Assembly: GCA_917880885.1 (NCBI GenBank)
Contig: OU862913.1
Location: 8,618,001 to 8,682,000 of the forward strand
DNA from: Limnephilus marmoratus
Taxonomy: Eukaryota; Arthropoda; Insecta; Trichoptera; Limnephilidae
Length of the DNA stretch: 64,000 nucleotides
Reading direction: 5' to 3'
Positions 45,100 through 55,049 of this stretch are shown piece after piece (positions within the stretch are counted from its first letter, which is position 1; each line of letters begins with the position of its first letter). The notes under the pieces were generated by a model. It was not told the DNA's origin, ran no database searches, and saw only the letters and a list, made by a program, of their open reading frames with translations. A program made the position numbers and the translations under genes.

Positions 45100-45147
45100 T
45101 TCCAGAACATCCCCGAACATTCTGGAAAATTGTGGAATGTTCGGGAA
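45100..45147. promoter_or_regulatory. Second HSE-like array
   Basis: Ten triplets at 5-bp spacing: TTC (45100), GAA, a mismatch, GAA (45115), TTC, GAA (45125), TTG, GAA (45135), TTC, GAA (45145). Eight are exact. The array lies between the degenerate and the intact Helitron-type ends. Confidence 0.6.
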
Positions 45148-45227
45148 TAGGGAATCGGAAACATCAATGTGAAACATTCCAAAACACTCGAATGCTGTCC
45201 TGAGCGAAGCCGGGTAACCCAGCTAGT

Positions 45228-45551
45228 TAATGATAAATTTGTTTTAAAATACGTGGGCACAAACTATGGAACCATTTCTAGACATTTTGTTTGGAAAAGT
45301 TTTATTTTAATAATTTTTAAGTTAGTTCCTAGTTAGTAGACAGGATGTGTGGAAACAGGAAGCAGAAAATACTAGAGCAAAATAAAGTAACAAATTAACA
45401 TAATAGACTAAATTTAATTTCAGAAATAATAAGGACCCTAGATGTCCGCTTAAGGACCGACTCTCAAGAAGGAAATACCATTTACTTATGAGTACCTTCA
45501 GAACGAAGTTTGGTTCTATATTGTCAATGGGATAATATTTTAATGTATCGA
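45228..45551. other. Spacer, nothing recognised
   Basis: About 320 bp between the Helitron-like end and the hAT-like element. It is AT-rich with no convincing ORF, repeat or RNA gene. Confidence 0.5.
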
Positions 45552-46200
45552 AATACATGCAGGGCTGGGCAGTATTAGAATTACTTATAATTGAAATACG
45601 TATTTGAAATACAAATACGAATTTTTTATTTGTATTTCAATTACTTCCTAAAAATGTATTTTGTAATTGATATTTCAATAACCTGCTGCTGAGGTATTGT
45701 GTAATTTGTATTTCAAATACTTATGGCTTCAAAATACATTTTCAAATAGATTTAGCGATCTTAATAATGATAATAAAAATAAACTAATGCCAGAATCCTG
45801 TACTATTGTACTATTGTCCTATTGTCCTGTGCTATAGCACTCTTACTAATGATTATTTGTTCTCTATTTTATGGTGCCAGAATAAGAGGAAAGCATTTTC
45901 AGGTTCTGAGTGTGGTTTTAATTCCCCGCATGCAAATTTAATCTAAATTGAAACTAGTTCCGTGTTCAGAATGCAACGAAAATATCAGTTGTGATTTCAT
46001 CTGCTGATGCATTTTGACGGAAACCATTCTCGTGTTCAAAGTGCAGTTTTAAAATTCTGGTTGCAGACTATATGTAGCCAGAATTTCAGGAAAACCTTTT
46101 GCATGTTCTGAGTGTAGCTATAATTAAAGAGTATTGGCAGTTACGTAAATATTTTTTAATCAGTTACAGTAAAACCAGTTGTTTGATTCTAATGTGGCTC

Positions 46201-46233
<33 letters not shown>

Positions 46234-46647
46234 AGGCTGAAAAATCGGAGTGCGGCCCGCGGGTTAAAGTATGAACAATCCAAATGGCCCGCGACGCTAA
46301 AAAGGTTCCCCACCCCTGATCTAACACCTAAGTCCTATACCACAAAACTTTTCAAGTGTTTGCGGAGTCGAGATGTGTCTGCTGAGCAATATGATTGATC
46401 AATTTTTGCACGTGTCTGTTTCACTCTGCTCAGCTTTGCTTCTATGTAAACTCACCCTTAGATAAGGGCACTTAGGACAATTTATTGCAACCAAAGGTTC
46501 TACCAAAACCAAATGTATTTTGTATTTGAAATTAAAAAAAATGGTTAAAATACTGTATTTTGTATTTCGTATTTCAAATACATGCAAGAAAGTATTTTGT
46601 ATTTTAATTACAGCAAAGCATGCACTTTGCCCAGCCCTGAATACATG
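45552..46647 (+). mobile_element. hAT-like non-autonomous element, 1,080 bp, 8-bp target duplication
   Basis: Element 45560-46639. It starts CAGGGCTGGGCA and ends with the complement (TGCCCAGCCCTG), allowing for the inner bases. AATACATG flanks it on both sides (45552-45559, 46640-46647), an exact 8-bp duplication typical of hAT. The interior has repeated ATTTGTATTTCAATTAC-like phrases on both strands but no transposase. A 31-C run (46202-46232) and an adjoining GCGGCCCGCGGG...GGTTCCCCACCCCTG block (to ~46318) look like the end of another hAT element nested inside. Confidence 0.85.
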
Positions 46648-46855
46648 TAACTTATATCGTATCCCAAATGAGACGAGGTTTTCACTTGGGGGAGCGAGAA
46701 CTTTTTATGAGAAATATAAGTTGTAAGGACTTTTAGTATAACAGTCAACTGAAAACATACAAAATATTTTTCATTGAATGAAAAACATTGCAAAATAGCT
46801 AAGAATTCCATACATCCTGAAATCAACATTTCCTTACTTTTGCAATGCAACTTAC

Positions 46856-47009
46856 CGACTGCCGGAGTACTCTCCGCATACTGCAAACATTCCTTCTTCA
46901 CATCCGGGAGGTAGATATCTATATCTGTATAGGGCATTTCACCTGCGCCTTCTTCCTGGGAGCCTGGTTCCACCTTGATGGGAACACTCTCTGGGTTTGG
47001 AAGATCCAT
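46856..47009 (-). CDS. Zinc-finger-family N-terminal exon (third copy of the linker exon)
   Basis: Minus-strand ATG at 47009 (GCCATGG context) opens MDLPNPESVPIKVEPGSQEE, then DIDIYLPDVKKECLQYAES and TPAVG, reaching a donor CG/GTAAG at 46855. It is homologous to the 156-bp exons of ZNF1 and ZNF2 (VPIK-PGS-EE, YT-IDI-L-DVKKEC). It ends in phase 1 like them, so it could splice to the phase-1 exon at 21950-22105 about 25 kb downstream. No finger exon lies closer. It may be the true first coding exon of ZNF1 or a stranded duplicate. Confidence 0.6.
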
Positions 47010-47529
47010 GGCCTTCTGTGATATAGTTCCAATACAATAATAGTTATTGGTCCCAGCTATTGGTCACAACAAATTAGACCTGCAACCGAACATAAATTAA
47101 TGAATACAATTTACGAGTCCTTACAAAGGACTTTCAAATAATAACCTTTATTTGGAAGGAAGTGTTGGAGGTGATCTGGATCACTCCACAAGAAATTGAA
47201 TATCATAGACAACCTCGTACACCAAATATCAAAGTGGAGAGCAGAAATACAGAAGTATTAATGGTTAGGCAAGTAAGTTATAAATATATCGCGTAAAACC
47301 AATTATTCTGGCACGTTATCATTTCTGTTTCTCTTTATTACGCTTATAGAAATCATTTTATTGATCGAGAAAAAATTTAAAGCATTTTATTTAACGGATT
47401 AACCTTCTTTGTGATCTAAATTATTGTGGTATAAAAAAAAAAATTTATTCGTATTTTTAAATGTAGCTATAACTTTTTGGTTATCGATTATAGAAAAATG
47501 AAACAATTAAACTTTGTATAAACCACTTA
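47010..47529. other. Region upstream of the 47-kb zinc-finger exon
   Basis: AT-rich DNA between the zinc-finger exon and the Penelope-like element. It would hold the 5' UTR or promoter of that gene if 47009 is the start codon. No TATA box or other clear signal was identified. Confidence 0.4.
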
Positions 47530-47589
47530 TATAACGCGTAAATCCGACCGGTTTCGGAACAAACGTTCCTTCTTCAGGGAAAGCTTATA
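47530..47589 (-). ncRNA. Hammerhead ribozyme motif (type I) of the Penelope-like element
   Basis: Minus-strand order: stem I 5' side UAUAA-GCUU-UCC (47589-47578); core CUGAAGA (47577-47571); one A; stem II GGAAC-loop GUUU-GUUCC (47569-47556); core GAAA (47555-47552); a 2-bp stem III with tiny loop (C CG G) and the UC of the cleavage triplet (GUC, cut after C at 47546); then GGA and UUAUA pairing back to UCC and UAUAA. Every invariant hammerhead core base (CUGANGA, GAAA, UH) is present. Hammerheads with very short stem III are known from Penelope-like retroelements. Activity is inferred from sequence and hand-drawn pairing only. Confidence 0.72.
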
Positions 47590-48785
47590 CTAATTTGACA
47601 GTTTCGAACAATGTTTTATTATGTTAGGGGTGGAGCCGTTGCTAGTTATTAATGTAGATTGGGTGGGTAGGAATTAATGTAGAGTGGGTGGGTAGGGGAA
47701 CAAATCCATAATTGGGCTATAAGACAATATTTTTTGTTTGTTGATAATAGATTCATTATTTTTAAGAGATTTTTTTTAATTTCCAAGGCTATAACTTAAA
47801 AATTTAATTTCCAAGGCAATATCTAAGTTATCTAAACGTTTTCCTTTATGATTAATATGAAGAATTTGAATCCCTGTATTTTTTTCAAAACTATGGTTAT
47901 TTTCAATGATATGGTTAGCGAACTCAGAAAAATTATTATTATTAAGACACCTTAAGGCTACGAACGCACAGGCAGGTGGCTGGCTTAGCGCCTAGAGCCT
48001 AATGGCAAAAAACCAACACGTTGGTTTACCTGGATACACGCTAAGCGGCTATCCATCGGCTATCTACTACCTATCTAGGCTCTAGGCGCTAAGCAAGCCG
48101 CCTGCCTATGCGGACGTAGCCTTTATGTTCTTTGATTCTGATTTCAAAATTACGAGTTGTTTTTCCAATATAAAATGAGGGACAATCATTGCATTTGAGT
48201 TTATATATTCCGGAATTAGTCAATTTATGGTCTTTATCTTTAGTATTTCTCAAAAAATTACCTATATTATTTCTTGTATAAAAAGCTGGTTTAATATTAG
48301 AAGGGAGATTTTTGCAACATTGAACTGAAAAATTATTAATATACAAAATTTTACGCCATTCTTTATCATTAATATTATTAGAATTGTATAGATATATTTA
48401 TTTAATTTGAAATTTTTTATTTAGGATGATATCAATTAATTTTGGTTCATATCCGTTATTTATAGCAATTTGTTTAATTATAGAAAGTTCAGAAAGGAAA
48501 TTATTATTAGACATTGGGACATTTACTATAGATAAAGTTAACTCCAAAAAGTTTAGTTTTTCATTGCCTATTTCAATCGTTAATTTTATTTGATTATGAA
48601 AGGAATTTAAAAGGTTAAGAAAGTTGTTGAGTTGAAGTTCGGATCCTGTCCAAATGACGAAGATGTCAGCCACATATCTCTTCCATACTAAAACATTGCT
48701 TAAAAGGGGTGATTTTGAATTAAAAACAGTTGTTTCTAAATCATTCATAAATATATCAGCAATAAGAGGGCTGGTGGGGATTTTT
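47540..48785 (-). pseudogene. Penelope-like element: RT C-terminus and GIY-YIG endonuclease, degraded
   Basis: Penelope-like elements pair an RT with a GIY-YIG endonuclease. On the minus strand, SPLIADIFMNDLE (~48785-48745) and RYVADIFVIW are RT motifs; the catalytic YVDD is changed to YVAD. LNFLELTLSI follows. TAA at 48398-48400 interrupts the frame, which continues through EWRKILYINNFSVQCC to the endonuclease SGIYKLKCNDCPSFYIGKTTRNFEIRIKEHK. A 168-bp MITE then splits it, and NNNFSEFANHIIENNHSF resumes at about 47950. It is 5' truncated. The 3' region carries the hammerhead motif. The copy is dead as an enzyme. Confidence 0.85.
47952..48125 (+). mobile_element. Harbinger-like MITE, 168 bp, TTA target duplication
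   Basis: Element 47955-48122 is bounded by AGGCTACG...CGTAGCCT. Imperfect ~47-bp inverted repeats extend into CAGGCAGG(T/C)GGC and CTTAGCGCCTAGAGCCTA. TTA flanks it on both sides (47952-47954, 48123-48125). A 3-bp TTA/TAA duplication and this kind of TIR fit PIF/Harbinger. It has no coding capacity and interrupts the GIY-YIG region of the Penelope-like element. Confidence 0.82.
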
Positions 48786-49012
48786 CATTTTTAAATTTTT
48801 CTAATATTTATTCGCTTTACATCTCCAGTCACCTGTAGTTGTATTTGAAACTCTTACGCGGCGGCCTCTGTTTTCCACACAATGCGGGAAGTACATTAAA
48901 TAGTTCGCTCCCGGCTGCATGCAAAGACCCACAAGGAGTAATGTTCAGTTGTTTATGTGTAAATATAAAATATTTCACAGACACTTTCACCTTTAAATGA
49001 CATAATAAAGAC
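48786..49012. other. Short unassigned spacer
   Basis: No gene or repeat recognised between the truncated Penelope end and the next MITE. Confidence 0.4.
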
Positions 49013-49317
49013 CAAGGGCGGATTTAGGGGGTGGGGGCACGGGGGTACGTGCCCCCCCCCCAGAAGGTATTTTTGTGTACTGTGGAGATTCCATCACAGT
49101 ACAGAAAACTGTCTTTATTAAAGATTTAATTTTTCTATTGTTACTTTTAATTTTAATTTTTCTAATTTTACTTTCCTAAACCTTCCTATACATACTTGAA
49201 CGTATAGAAATAAACTTTAAGTATGATACTTCAAGTTTATTTCTAACAGTAATTGTTGATTTTTTGCCCGTCCGTCCCTAGTGGCCCTCCCAGAAAAAAA
49301 TCCTGGACCCGCCCTTG
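49013..49317 (+). mobile_element. 305-bp TIR element (CAAGGGCGGAT... ends)
   Basis: It begins CAAGGGCGGATTTAGG and ends with the complement of CAAGGGCGGGTCCAGG. G/C runs lie near the left end and there is no ORF. The flanks share only AGACC-like similarity, so the target duplication, and hence the superfamily, is not determined. Such CAAGGGCGGAT ends are often seen in hAT-type MITEs. Confidence 0.65.
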
Positions 49318-50282
49318 ATGAGACCGATCAGTTAAGGATTCAAGTTAAGATAACAAAATGCAATGTTGGTTTAATAAACATGACCGACAAAATTTACTTA
49401 AACGGTTCAATATCAACTTAAGTTAGTTATTTTCCACAGTAGTATTAGTAGCCACACAATGTGTAGAACCATTGATATATATACATCAATGTGTAGAACT
49501 GTCAAATTTACTATACTGCAAATATATGTAGGTGGAACAAATTGATTCCATTGTCGTCTGAGTGGTTGATACTCTCAGTATCACCCTGCTTTCATTCAGA
49601 ATTGAGAAGTAAGAAGTAGGGCAAAGATTCAACAAACCCACTAATCGCTAGGTTGGCAGTTTTGAAAGCGGCCATAAATCTACTTGTCTGTCGCGTGTTA
49701 ACCTGGTTGGTTCAGTATTAAATTAATTAAATTAAATTAAATTAATTATTCAATATTATTATATTTAGCGAAATATGATATATTCTTTTAAAATATGATA
49801 TATTCTTATTATAAACGTGCACCAATTAGGGGGTTTAGGTCTTACTTAGTCAATATAACATGAACCTACTTACGTGCAAGGCGAAGCGCGGCGGTCAACA
49901 CCAATGTGTTGAAGAAACGTCACTAGAAAAGTAGAAGTGCAAGAATGTGAATAACTTCGGGATAGAAATATGATGGTCACTGAAGGGAAGTTAGCTAATG
50001 GAACTAAAATATTGTGCACTTAAAACAGTATTACTTAAAAAAAACTGAGCAAAAGTGGAATCATGTAAAGACGCGACGTAAACGTCACCAAGCTGAATGA
50101 CATTTCCATAGACAACGAACTATTGAAGAAAATAATCACCCAAGACAGTTCCTACTTTTGATAAATATAACAATATTTAATTAATGCTCAAAGAAATGCA
50201 ATATGACGAAGAAAACCGTGTTTTCCGTAGATATTTTTAAATTTACTTTTTTTATGAATAGAAACAAAATAGATATATCAAT
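49318..50282. other. AT-rich intergenic stretch
   Basis: Nearly 1 kb without a supported gene. It contains a short AATTA-type microsatellite (about 49716-49748) and a small direct repeat of ATATGATATATTCTT near 49775-49810. Nothing else was recognised. Confidence 0.5.
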
Positions 50283-50474
50283 CGTCGCCTTAGTTCGTAT
50301 TTATCCAACAGACCATTAGTAAATTTTACAGGAGGAGAAGGTTTTCTTCCATTATTTCAATGAAAGCATGATAGCTGTTTAAGATAAAGCTATTTCCGTA
50401 CAGGTAAACTTCTCATTAGTTTAAATTATTCTTAATTAAGTGATTAACTTTAATTTTTAATACTTCGTTTGCAG
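50283..50474 (-). mobile_element. Truncated reverse copy of the CGTCGC MITE
   Basis: It starts CGTCGCCTTAGTTCGTATTT and follows the right two-thirds of the satellite MITE in reverse orientation (AGGAGAAGGTTTTCTTCC, TAAGATAAAGCTATTTCCG), stopping at about 50474. The other ~60-bp end is missing. The sequence after it (to 50730) is unassigned. Confidence 0.75.
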
Positions 50475-51482
50475 CGGTTTGCGGCCAGTACCTGCGCAAC
50501 TTCAATGGGTTTACAGCCACTCGTTCCCCTAATGCAATCTACAGCCGTCAGTAAAAGGGTACAGGGTGCAGGCGCCAAAAGGAGGGGAGAAGGATCTGGA
50601 AGTTTTGCTAGCGAAGATTCAGTTGGCTGTTGGTTCAATTGAGTGTCGAGGTGAACAGCTGTGCAACGAGCCGTTCTAAAGGTTGAACTTCAAAACACGT
50701 GAGCGATGTAGATTTAATAATCAACACGAGATAACGTCGCCCGAGTTCTTAATTGTGCAAACGACCATTTTATCGAAAATGAGTTTTAAATGCAATAATG
50801 TTAAGGATAAAATTTCGCATCGAAAGATAAATAAAAAATAGTTTTCCGAGCCATATACAATTTGTTACAAGCTTTTTAAAATGTCAATGTCCACAACAAT
50901 ATTCTAAAAGTGAGTTCTTAATTGGTCAAACTCCTTCTTAGTTCCTGGATGTTTATTATAACTCAAAAACTATTAAACTCTGTGAAAAGTATTTTTACAA
51001 CTAAAATAATAAGCATAAAATTTTATACAATTTTGCTATGTATAAGTTTTTTCGCCACGCGTGCTGTTTAGAGGCAATTGCTAGCTGAATTTTGGCGAAA
51101 GTTTTTTTTGTCATGTGTATTATCGAGGCTTCTGACTTACAAATGTTGTGATTTTGCCTGTATTAATATATTAATCATTATAACATCTTATGTTTTTTAA
51201 ATGGTACTTCGTTCTTTATGTAAGAATTCACTTCAAAAGATTTTCCAATATACATGATCTAACAAATTTCATGATTCTTGATAAGGCATGGAACTCGACA
51301 AATGGCTTGATAAGGCATATAATCAACATAGTTGGGGCTATTAATTATTAAGTACTTAATAGCAGATTTTTACCCCCCCCCCCTTTCCCTCCTACCGCTT
51401 AACTTTGTAAAATACGCAAATTTTTCAAATTACTCGCGAGCCGCCTAATGTATTTTTTTTAAATAAATATTATGTTCTCAAA

Positions 51483-53320
51483 GCTCACCATTATACATAG
51501 AAACCTTCGCGGTTTCTAACTAACCAAAGTGTCACCATAATCGGTTAAATTGTGTAGGAAATAATAAGATAATTTTAATGCTAATTTCAAAAAATCAGAG
51601 TTCACCGTTACATATGGAGACCTTCGCTGCCGTGCGTACAACAACTCACAAAAGTTTCACCAGAATCGCAGAGAATAATACGGTAATTTTTATGCAAATT
51701 ACATAACGCCAGAGCTCACCATTATATATAGAAACTTTTGCAGGCGTGCCCACAATATCTTAAGAAGTTTCATCGCAATCGGATGAATGGTATAGGAAAT
51801 AATAAGGGATGCAAATTTCACAACGCCAGAACTCACCATAATAAAAAAACAACTCAAAAGTTTTCGCGGAATCGGAAGAATGGAATAGAAAATAAAAAGG
51901 GAATTTATGTGCAAATTGCATAAAGCTAAAGCTCACTTTTATATGTAGAAACCTTTGTGTGCATGCGCACAACAACTCACCAAAGTTTCATTACAATCGG
52001 TTCAATAGTACAGGAAATTATAAATGAATTTTAAGCAAATTTCATAACATTTTGTATAATACAACCAAGTTAATAGTTATGGTTTTTAAACCGAAAAACG
52101 AAATCGTCCAAACACCCTCAGTATGGCTAGATGAAAGGAAAATGAATGTTAATCACAGCGTTAAATACCTAGGACATGTCATCACAGACGACCTAAAGGA
52201 TATCGAGGACATGGAAAGGCAGAGAAGAGCAATATCAGTTAGAGCGGGTATGCTGTCAAGACGTTTTTACTCCTGCAGCCCCAAAGTAAAAAAAATACTG
52301 TTCAACGCTTTCTGTACCTCGCTGTATACATCAGAACTGTGGGTTGACTACACTGCAACCCAATGGCATAAGTTAAAGGTTGCTTACAATAACGCCTATC
52401 GCCAACTTTTCCGCCTACCGAGATACTGCAGTGCTACGGAAATGTTCCTGGAGGGACGAGTACATACTTTCCGTGCACTTCTCTGCCACCGCATGGGAAG
52501 TTTATGGCGCAGACTGCGCCATTTGAAGAATGCGATCATCACCGCCATGACTGCCTGGATGGAATCTCCCCTGGTGACCCTTTGGAGACGGGAGACGATG
52601 AAATACCCTCCATAAACGGCTATTTAAAAATCATTTTAGTGTTTGATATCTACATCATTTTTTTTTTTGAGTTTCATTTTTCATGTTTTTCATATTTTAT
52701 TTAATTTATGTGTTGTTATTTACTTTTTACCTTAACTTATTATTTATCTTTTTTTGTTATTTTAAAATATGGATTGTATTGCGTTGCACTTCCCCTGCAT
52801 ACATTCTGGAATAAACTTATATTATTATTATTATAACCCCAGACCTGACCATTACGTGTAGAGACCTTCGCTGCCATTCGAACAAAAACTCACCAAAGTT
52901 TCACCGGAAGCGCAGAAAATAATAAGGTATTTTTATGAAAATTACATAACGCCAGTGCTCATCATTATTTAGAAATTTTCGCAGGCGTGCGCACAATACC
53001 TCACCAAAGTTTCATCGCAATCGGATGAATAGTTTAAAAAATAATTAAGGAATTTAATTGAAAATTTAATAACACCAGAACTCACTATTATGTGTTGAAA
53101 CCTTCGCGGGCATGCGTACAACATCTCACGAAAGTGTCATCGGAATCGGATGAATATACAGAAAATAATAAGGGAATATGTGTGCAAATTTAATGATGCC
53201 AGAGCAGACCATTACACATAGAAGTTTTAGCGTGCACGCGCACAATAACTACCCAAAGTTTCATCACAATCGGTTAAATGGTAAAGGAAATAATGAGGGA
53301 CAGATAAGTTAGTTAATTAA
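51483..53320 (+). repeat. Diverged ~115-bp minisatellite, nine units
   Basis: Units begin with GAGCTCACCATTA-like phrases at about 51483, 51598, 51713, 51829, 51930, 52842, 52956, 53079 and 53202. They share CACCAAAGTTTCATCGCAATCGG-type and GGAAATAATAAGG-type boxes. Spacing is 101-123 bp except where the LINE at 52049-52832 is inserted. Confidence 0.82.
52049..52832 (+). pseudogene. 5'-truncated LINE of the LINE Y group
   Basis: The plus-strand frame 52052-52615 encodes an RT C-terminus: KYLGHVITDDL, MERQRRAISVRAGML, KKILFNAFCTSLYT, RYCSATEMFLEGR. It aligns with LINE Y (KYLGHIITEDL, IERQRRSISI, KKTLFNAFCTNLYT, RYSSASSMF). The 3' end is GGAATAAACTT plus an ATT repeat, as in LINE Y. ATAAC at 52044-52048 and 52833-52837 is a plausible target duplication within the minisatellite. 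Confidence 0.83.
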
Positions 53321-53728
53321 TAAGTTTTTATAAATGTATCCCACCACGAATTGTCGATATCCAAAATAGATATATTGAAAATAAACTCATCCTGTTTATA
53401 ACTTGAGATGGTCGTTGCACAATTAAGCACGGAAAATCTTTATGCAGAAGTTGCTCTATCTCCATTTGAGTGTGGTCAATCTCCTTATGAATAATTTTGA
53501 TTTTGCATTCTTGCTCAATCTCCATTTTAAAATTAAAAATAAAGTATAAAAAACGATAATAAGTCACCTTATTAAGAATTATTTCGACTTATGAGACCTT
53601 TACCTGTTACGCAAATAGCTTCGTCTTAAACACCTATCATAACGTTCCATTGAAATAATCAAAGAAAACCTCCTCCTGAAAAAATCGCAAATGGTAGTTT
53701 GGACAATTAAAAACTCGGGCGACGATAA

Positions 53729-54150
53729 CTTAATAATTAGAACTTCTAGTTTAGGATTCCCTTAATAAATATGTTTGGTTTATTCTTTACAGGCGCCCAC
53801 TCAGGGTTTCCTAATCTATTTCATGGTGCTTGTTTTAGCAAACCACATGTTTCGTCATAACTTCGTTTCCATTTAATTGATTACGCAGAGTATTCAACCA
53901 CCCCCTGTAGATTTTTGATAACATATATTACTACTACCATTTTACGATGATTCACCAATTTATAATAAAAGAGCATAATTATTACCTTCCATGCCGACTT
54001 TCATTTGTGGACTACCTACTTGACTTTCTCACATTGCATCATGGTGAACAGATATTATGCACATTATTTTAAGAGAGTAGTACTACAGATAAGGAGGCGA
54101 TGTCTGTTATATTGAGATTACAGATAAGATAAGATTGATCGTTACACGTT
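53729..54150. other. Unassigned stretch
   Basis: About 420 bp between TIR-element fragments. No gene, RNA or repeat was recognised. Confidence 0.4.
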
Positions 54151-54219
54151 GTTAATTTTAATGTGGAGATTAAACAAAAACTAAAATGGTCTGTTGGACA
54201 AAAACGAAACGAGGCGACG
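54151..54219 (-). mobile_element. Fragment of the CGTCGC MITE (left end, reversed)
   Basis: The complement reads CGTCGCCTCGTTTCGTTTTTGTCCAACAGACC and continues into TTTGTTTAATCTCCAC. It matches the left ~70 bp of the satellite MITE. The rest of the element is absent. Confidence 0.72.
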
Positions 54220-54585
54220 CAATGTACAGCTATAACTGAAGTGATACCGAGATTACAAGCACAACAACAATACTTATTATCAAAGCTATGAAGTCTCTGT
54301 ATGGACAAATTAGAGGAAAAGTTGGTAAGTATACTATAAAAAAGGTTCGCCTAGTGAGGTGTTCACAAAATACTTCTAGGTACTTACCTATATACATACA
54401 GTTACGGATCATTAATATTTTTTTCTTATTACTAATCTATGTAAACTGATGTAATAATATGTATTGTGTATGTTCAAGAATAGAAATAAAATAAATAAAT
54501 AAATATTATTTTTAAACAAATGAAAACTGTAACAGTTAGTAGAGAAAAAAGTGAGAAAAGTTTTACATTGCGACCTTTTGGAAAA
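54220..54585. other. Unassigned AT-rich stretch
   Basis: A (AAAT)n patch near 54484-54505 resembles a LINE tail. No gene is supported. Confidence 0.4.
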
Positions 54586-54689
54586 ACAAGTTCCATCTGT
54601 TGCGGTAACGTCATATGATAATAAACTTTTAAGTAGCTTAATAAAGATCGCATTATCGCATAACATTACATCGACAGATGGAACCTTGT
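54586..54689. repeat. Imperfect inverted repeat (~37-bp arms)
   Basis: The left arm starts ACAAGTTCCATCTGTTGCGG; the right arm is its imperfect complement ending ACAGATGGAACCTTGT, with about 30 nt between them. Arms differ at roughly a quarter of positions. It could be a small MITE or a hairpin-forming relic. Confidence 0.5.
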
Positions 54690-55049
54690 TATTCCAAAGG
54701 GTTGATTCTTTCAATAAATATCATAATAATGGAATTCCACGACGAGTTGTCGGAATACAAAATATAAATACACATTAGGAAATAACTTCCGTGAAATGAA
54801 AGTGTACTTCTATATCTAAAAGTCGTATTGACATTGAAGTTCCTCTGTTACCTGATTTTTATATTGGTAAATGGATTCCCGAACTTGTTATTGGTGTGTA
54901 GGTCGCGTTGGACACCACGAAGGTGTGCATTAGAGCATGATTTATCTAAAATGTAGCTCAACGGTCGCTCAGTTTGATTTGGAACAATGGCAGTGGAGTT
55001 GCAAGCAATGCGAATAGCTCAATTAATACTCGGGAAGGAAACTTGAATT

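Larger units (their letters stand above)
43779..45227 (+). mobile_element. Helitron-like element with heat-shock-element-like arrays
   Basis: The right end reads GAGCGAAGCCGGGTAACCCAGCTAG followed by T: a CTRR-type terminus (CTAG at 45223-45226) preceded by the GCGAAGCCGGG context common to animal Helitron 3' ends. A degenerate second copy of that end sits near 45053-45085. The left boundary is uncertain; TATTATAAAAGAAAGTC near 43767 resembles Helitron starts. No Rep/helicase ORF is present, so this is non-autonomous. The body consists of diverged tandem units (43926-44540) and 10-bp-period arrays (44764-44926, 45100-45147) of GAA/TTC pentamers. The 100-codon minus frame at 44701-45003 is a by-product of that repeat. 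Confidence 0.65.
50731..53728 (+). mobile_element. ~3-kb TIR element, probable longer relative of the CGTCGC MITE
   Basis: Element 50735-53724. The left end CGTCGCCCGAGTTCTTAATT and the right-end complement CGTCGCCCGAGTTTTTAATT form a ~36-bp TIR. ATAA flanks both sides (50731-50734, 53725-53728). The last ~220 bp match the right part of the satellite MITE, so the MITE looks like an internal deletion derivative of this family. No transposase ORF is seen. The interior holds a minisatellite and a LINE insertion. A second TIR-like box near 53408-53433 (GATGGTCGTTGCACAATTAA) suggests more than one copy is nested. Confidence 0.68.

Noticed and set aside
46202..46232. Poly(C) run as a biological signal
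   Set aside because: It is more likely a low-complexity tract of uncertain length in a nested hAT-type fragment, prone to sequencing error.
50450..50638. 62-codon minus frame rich in Pro, Leu and Ala
   Set aside because: It overlaps the end of a truncated MITE, with no homology I recognise and no splice or start support.
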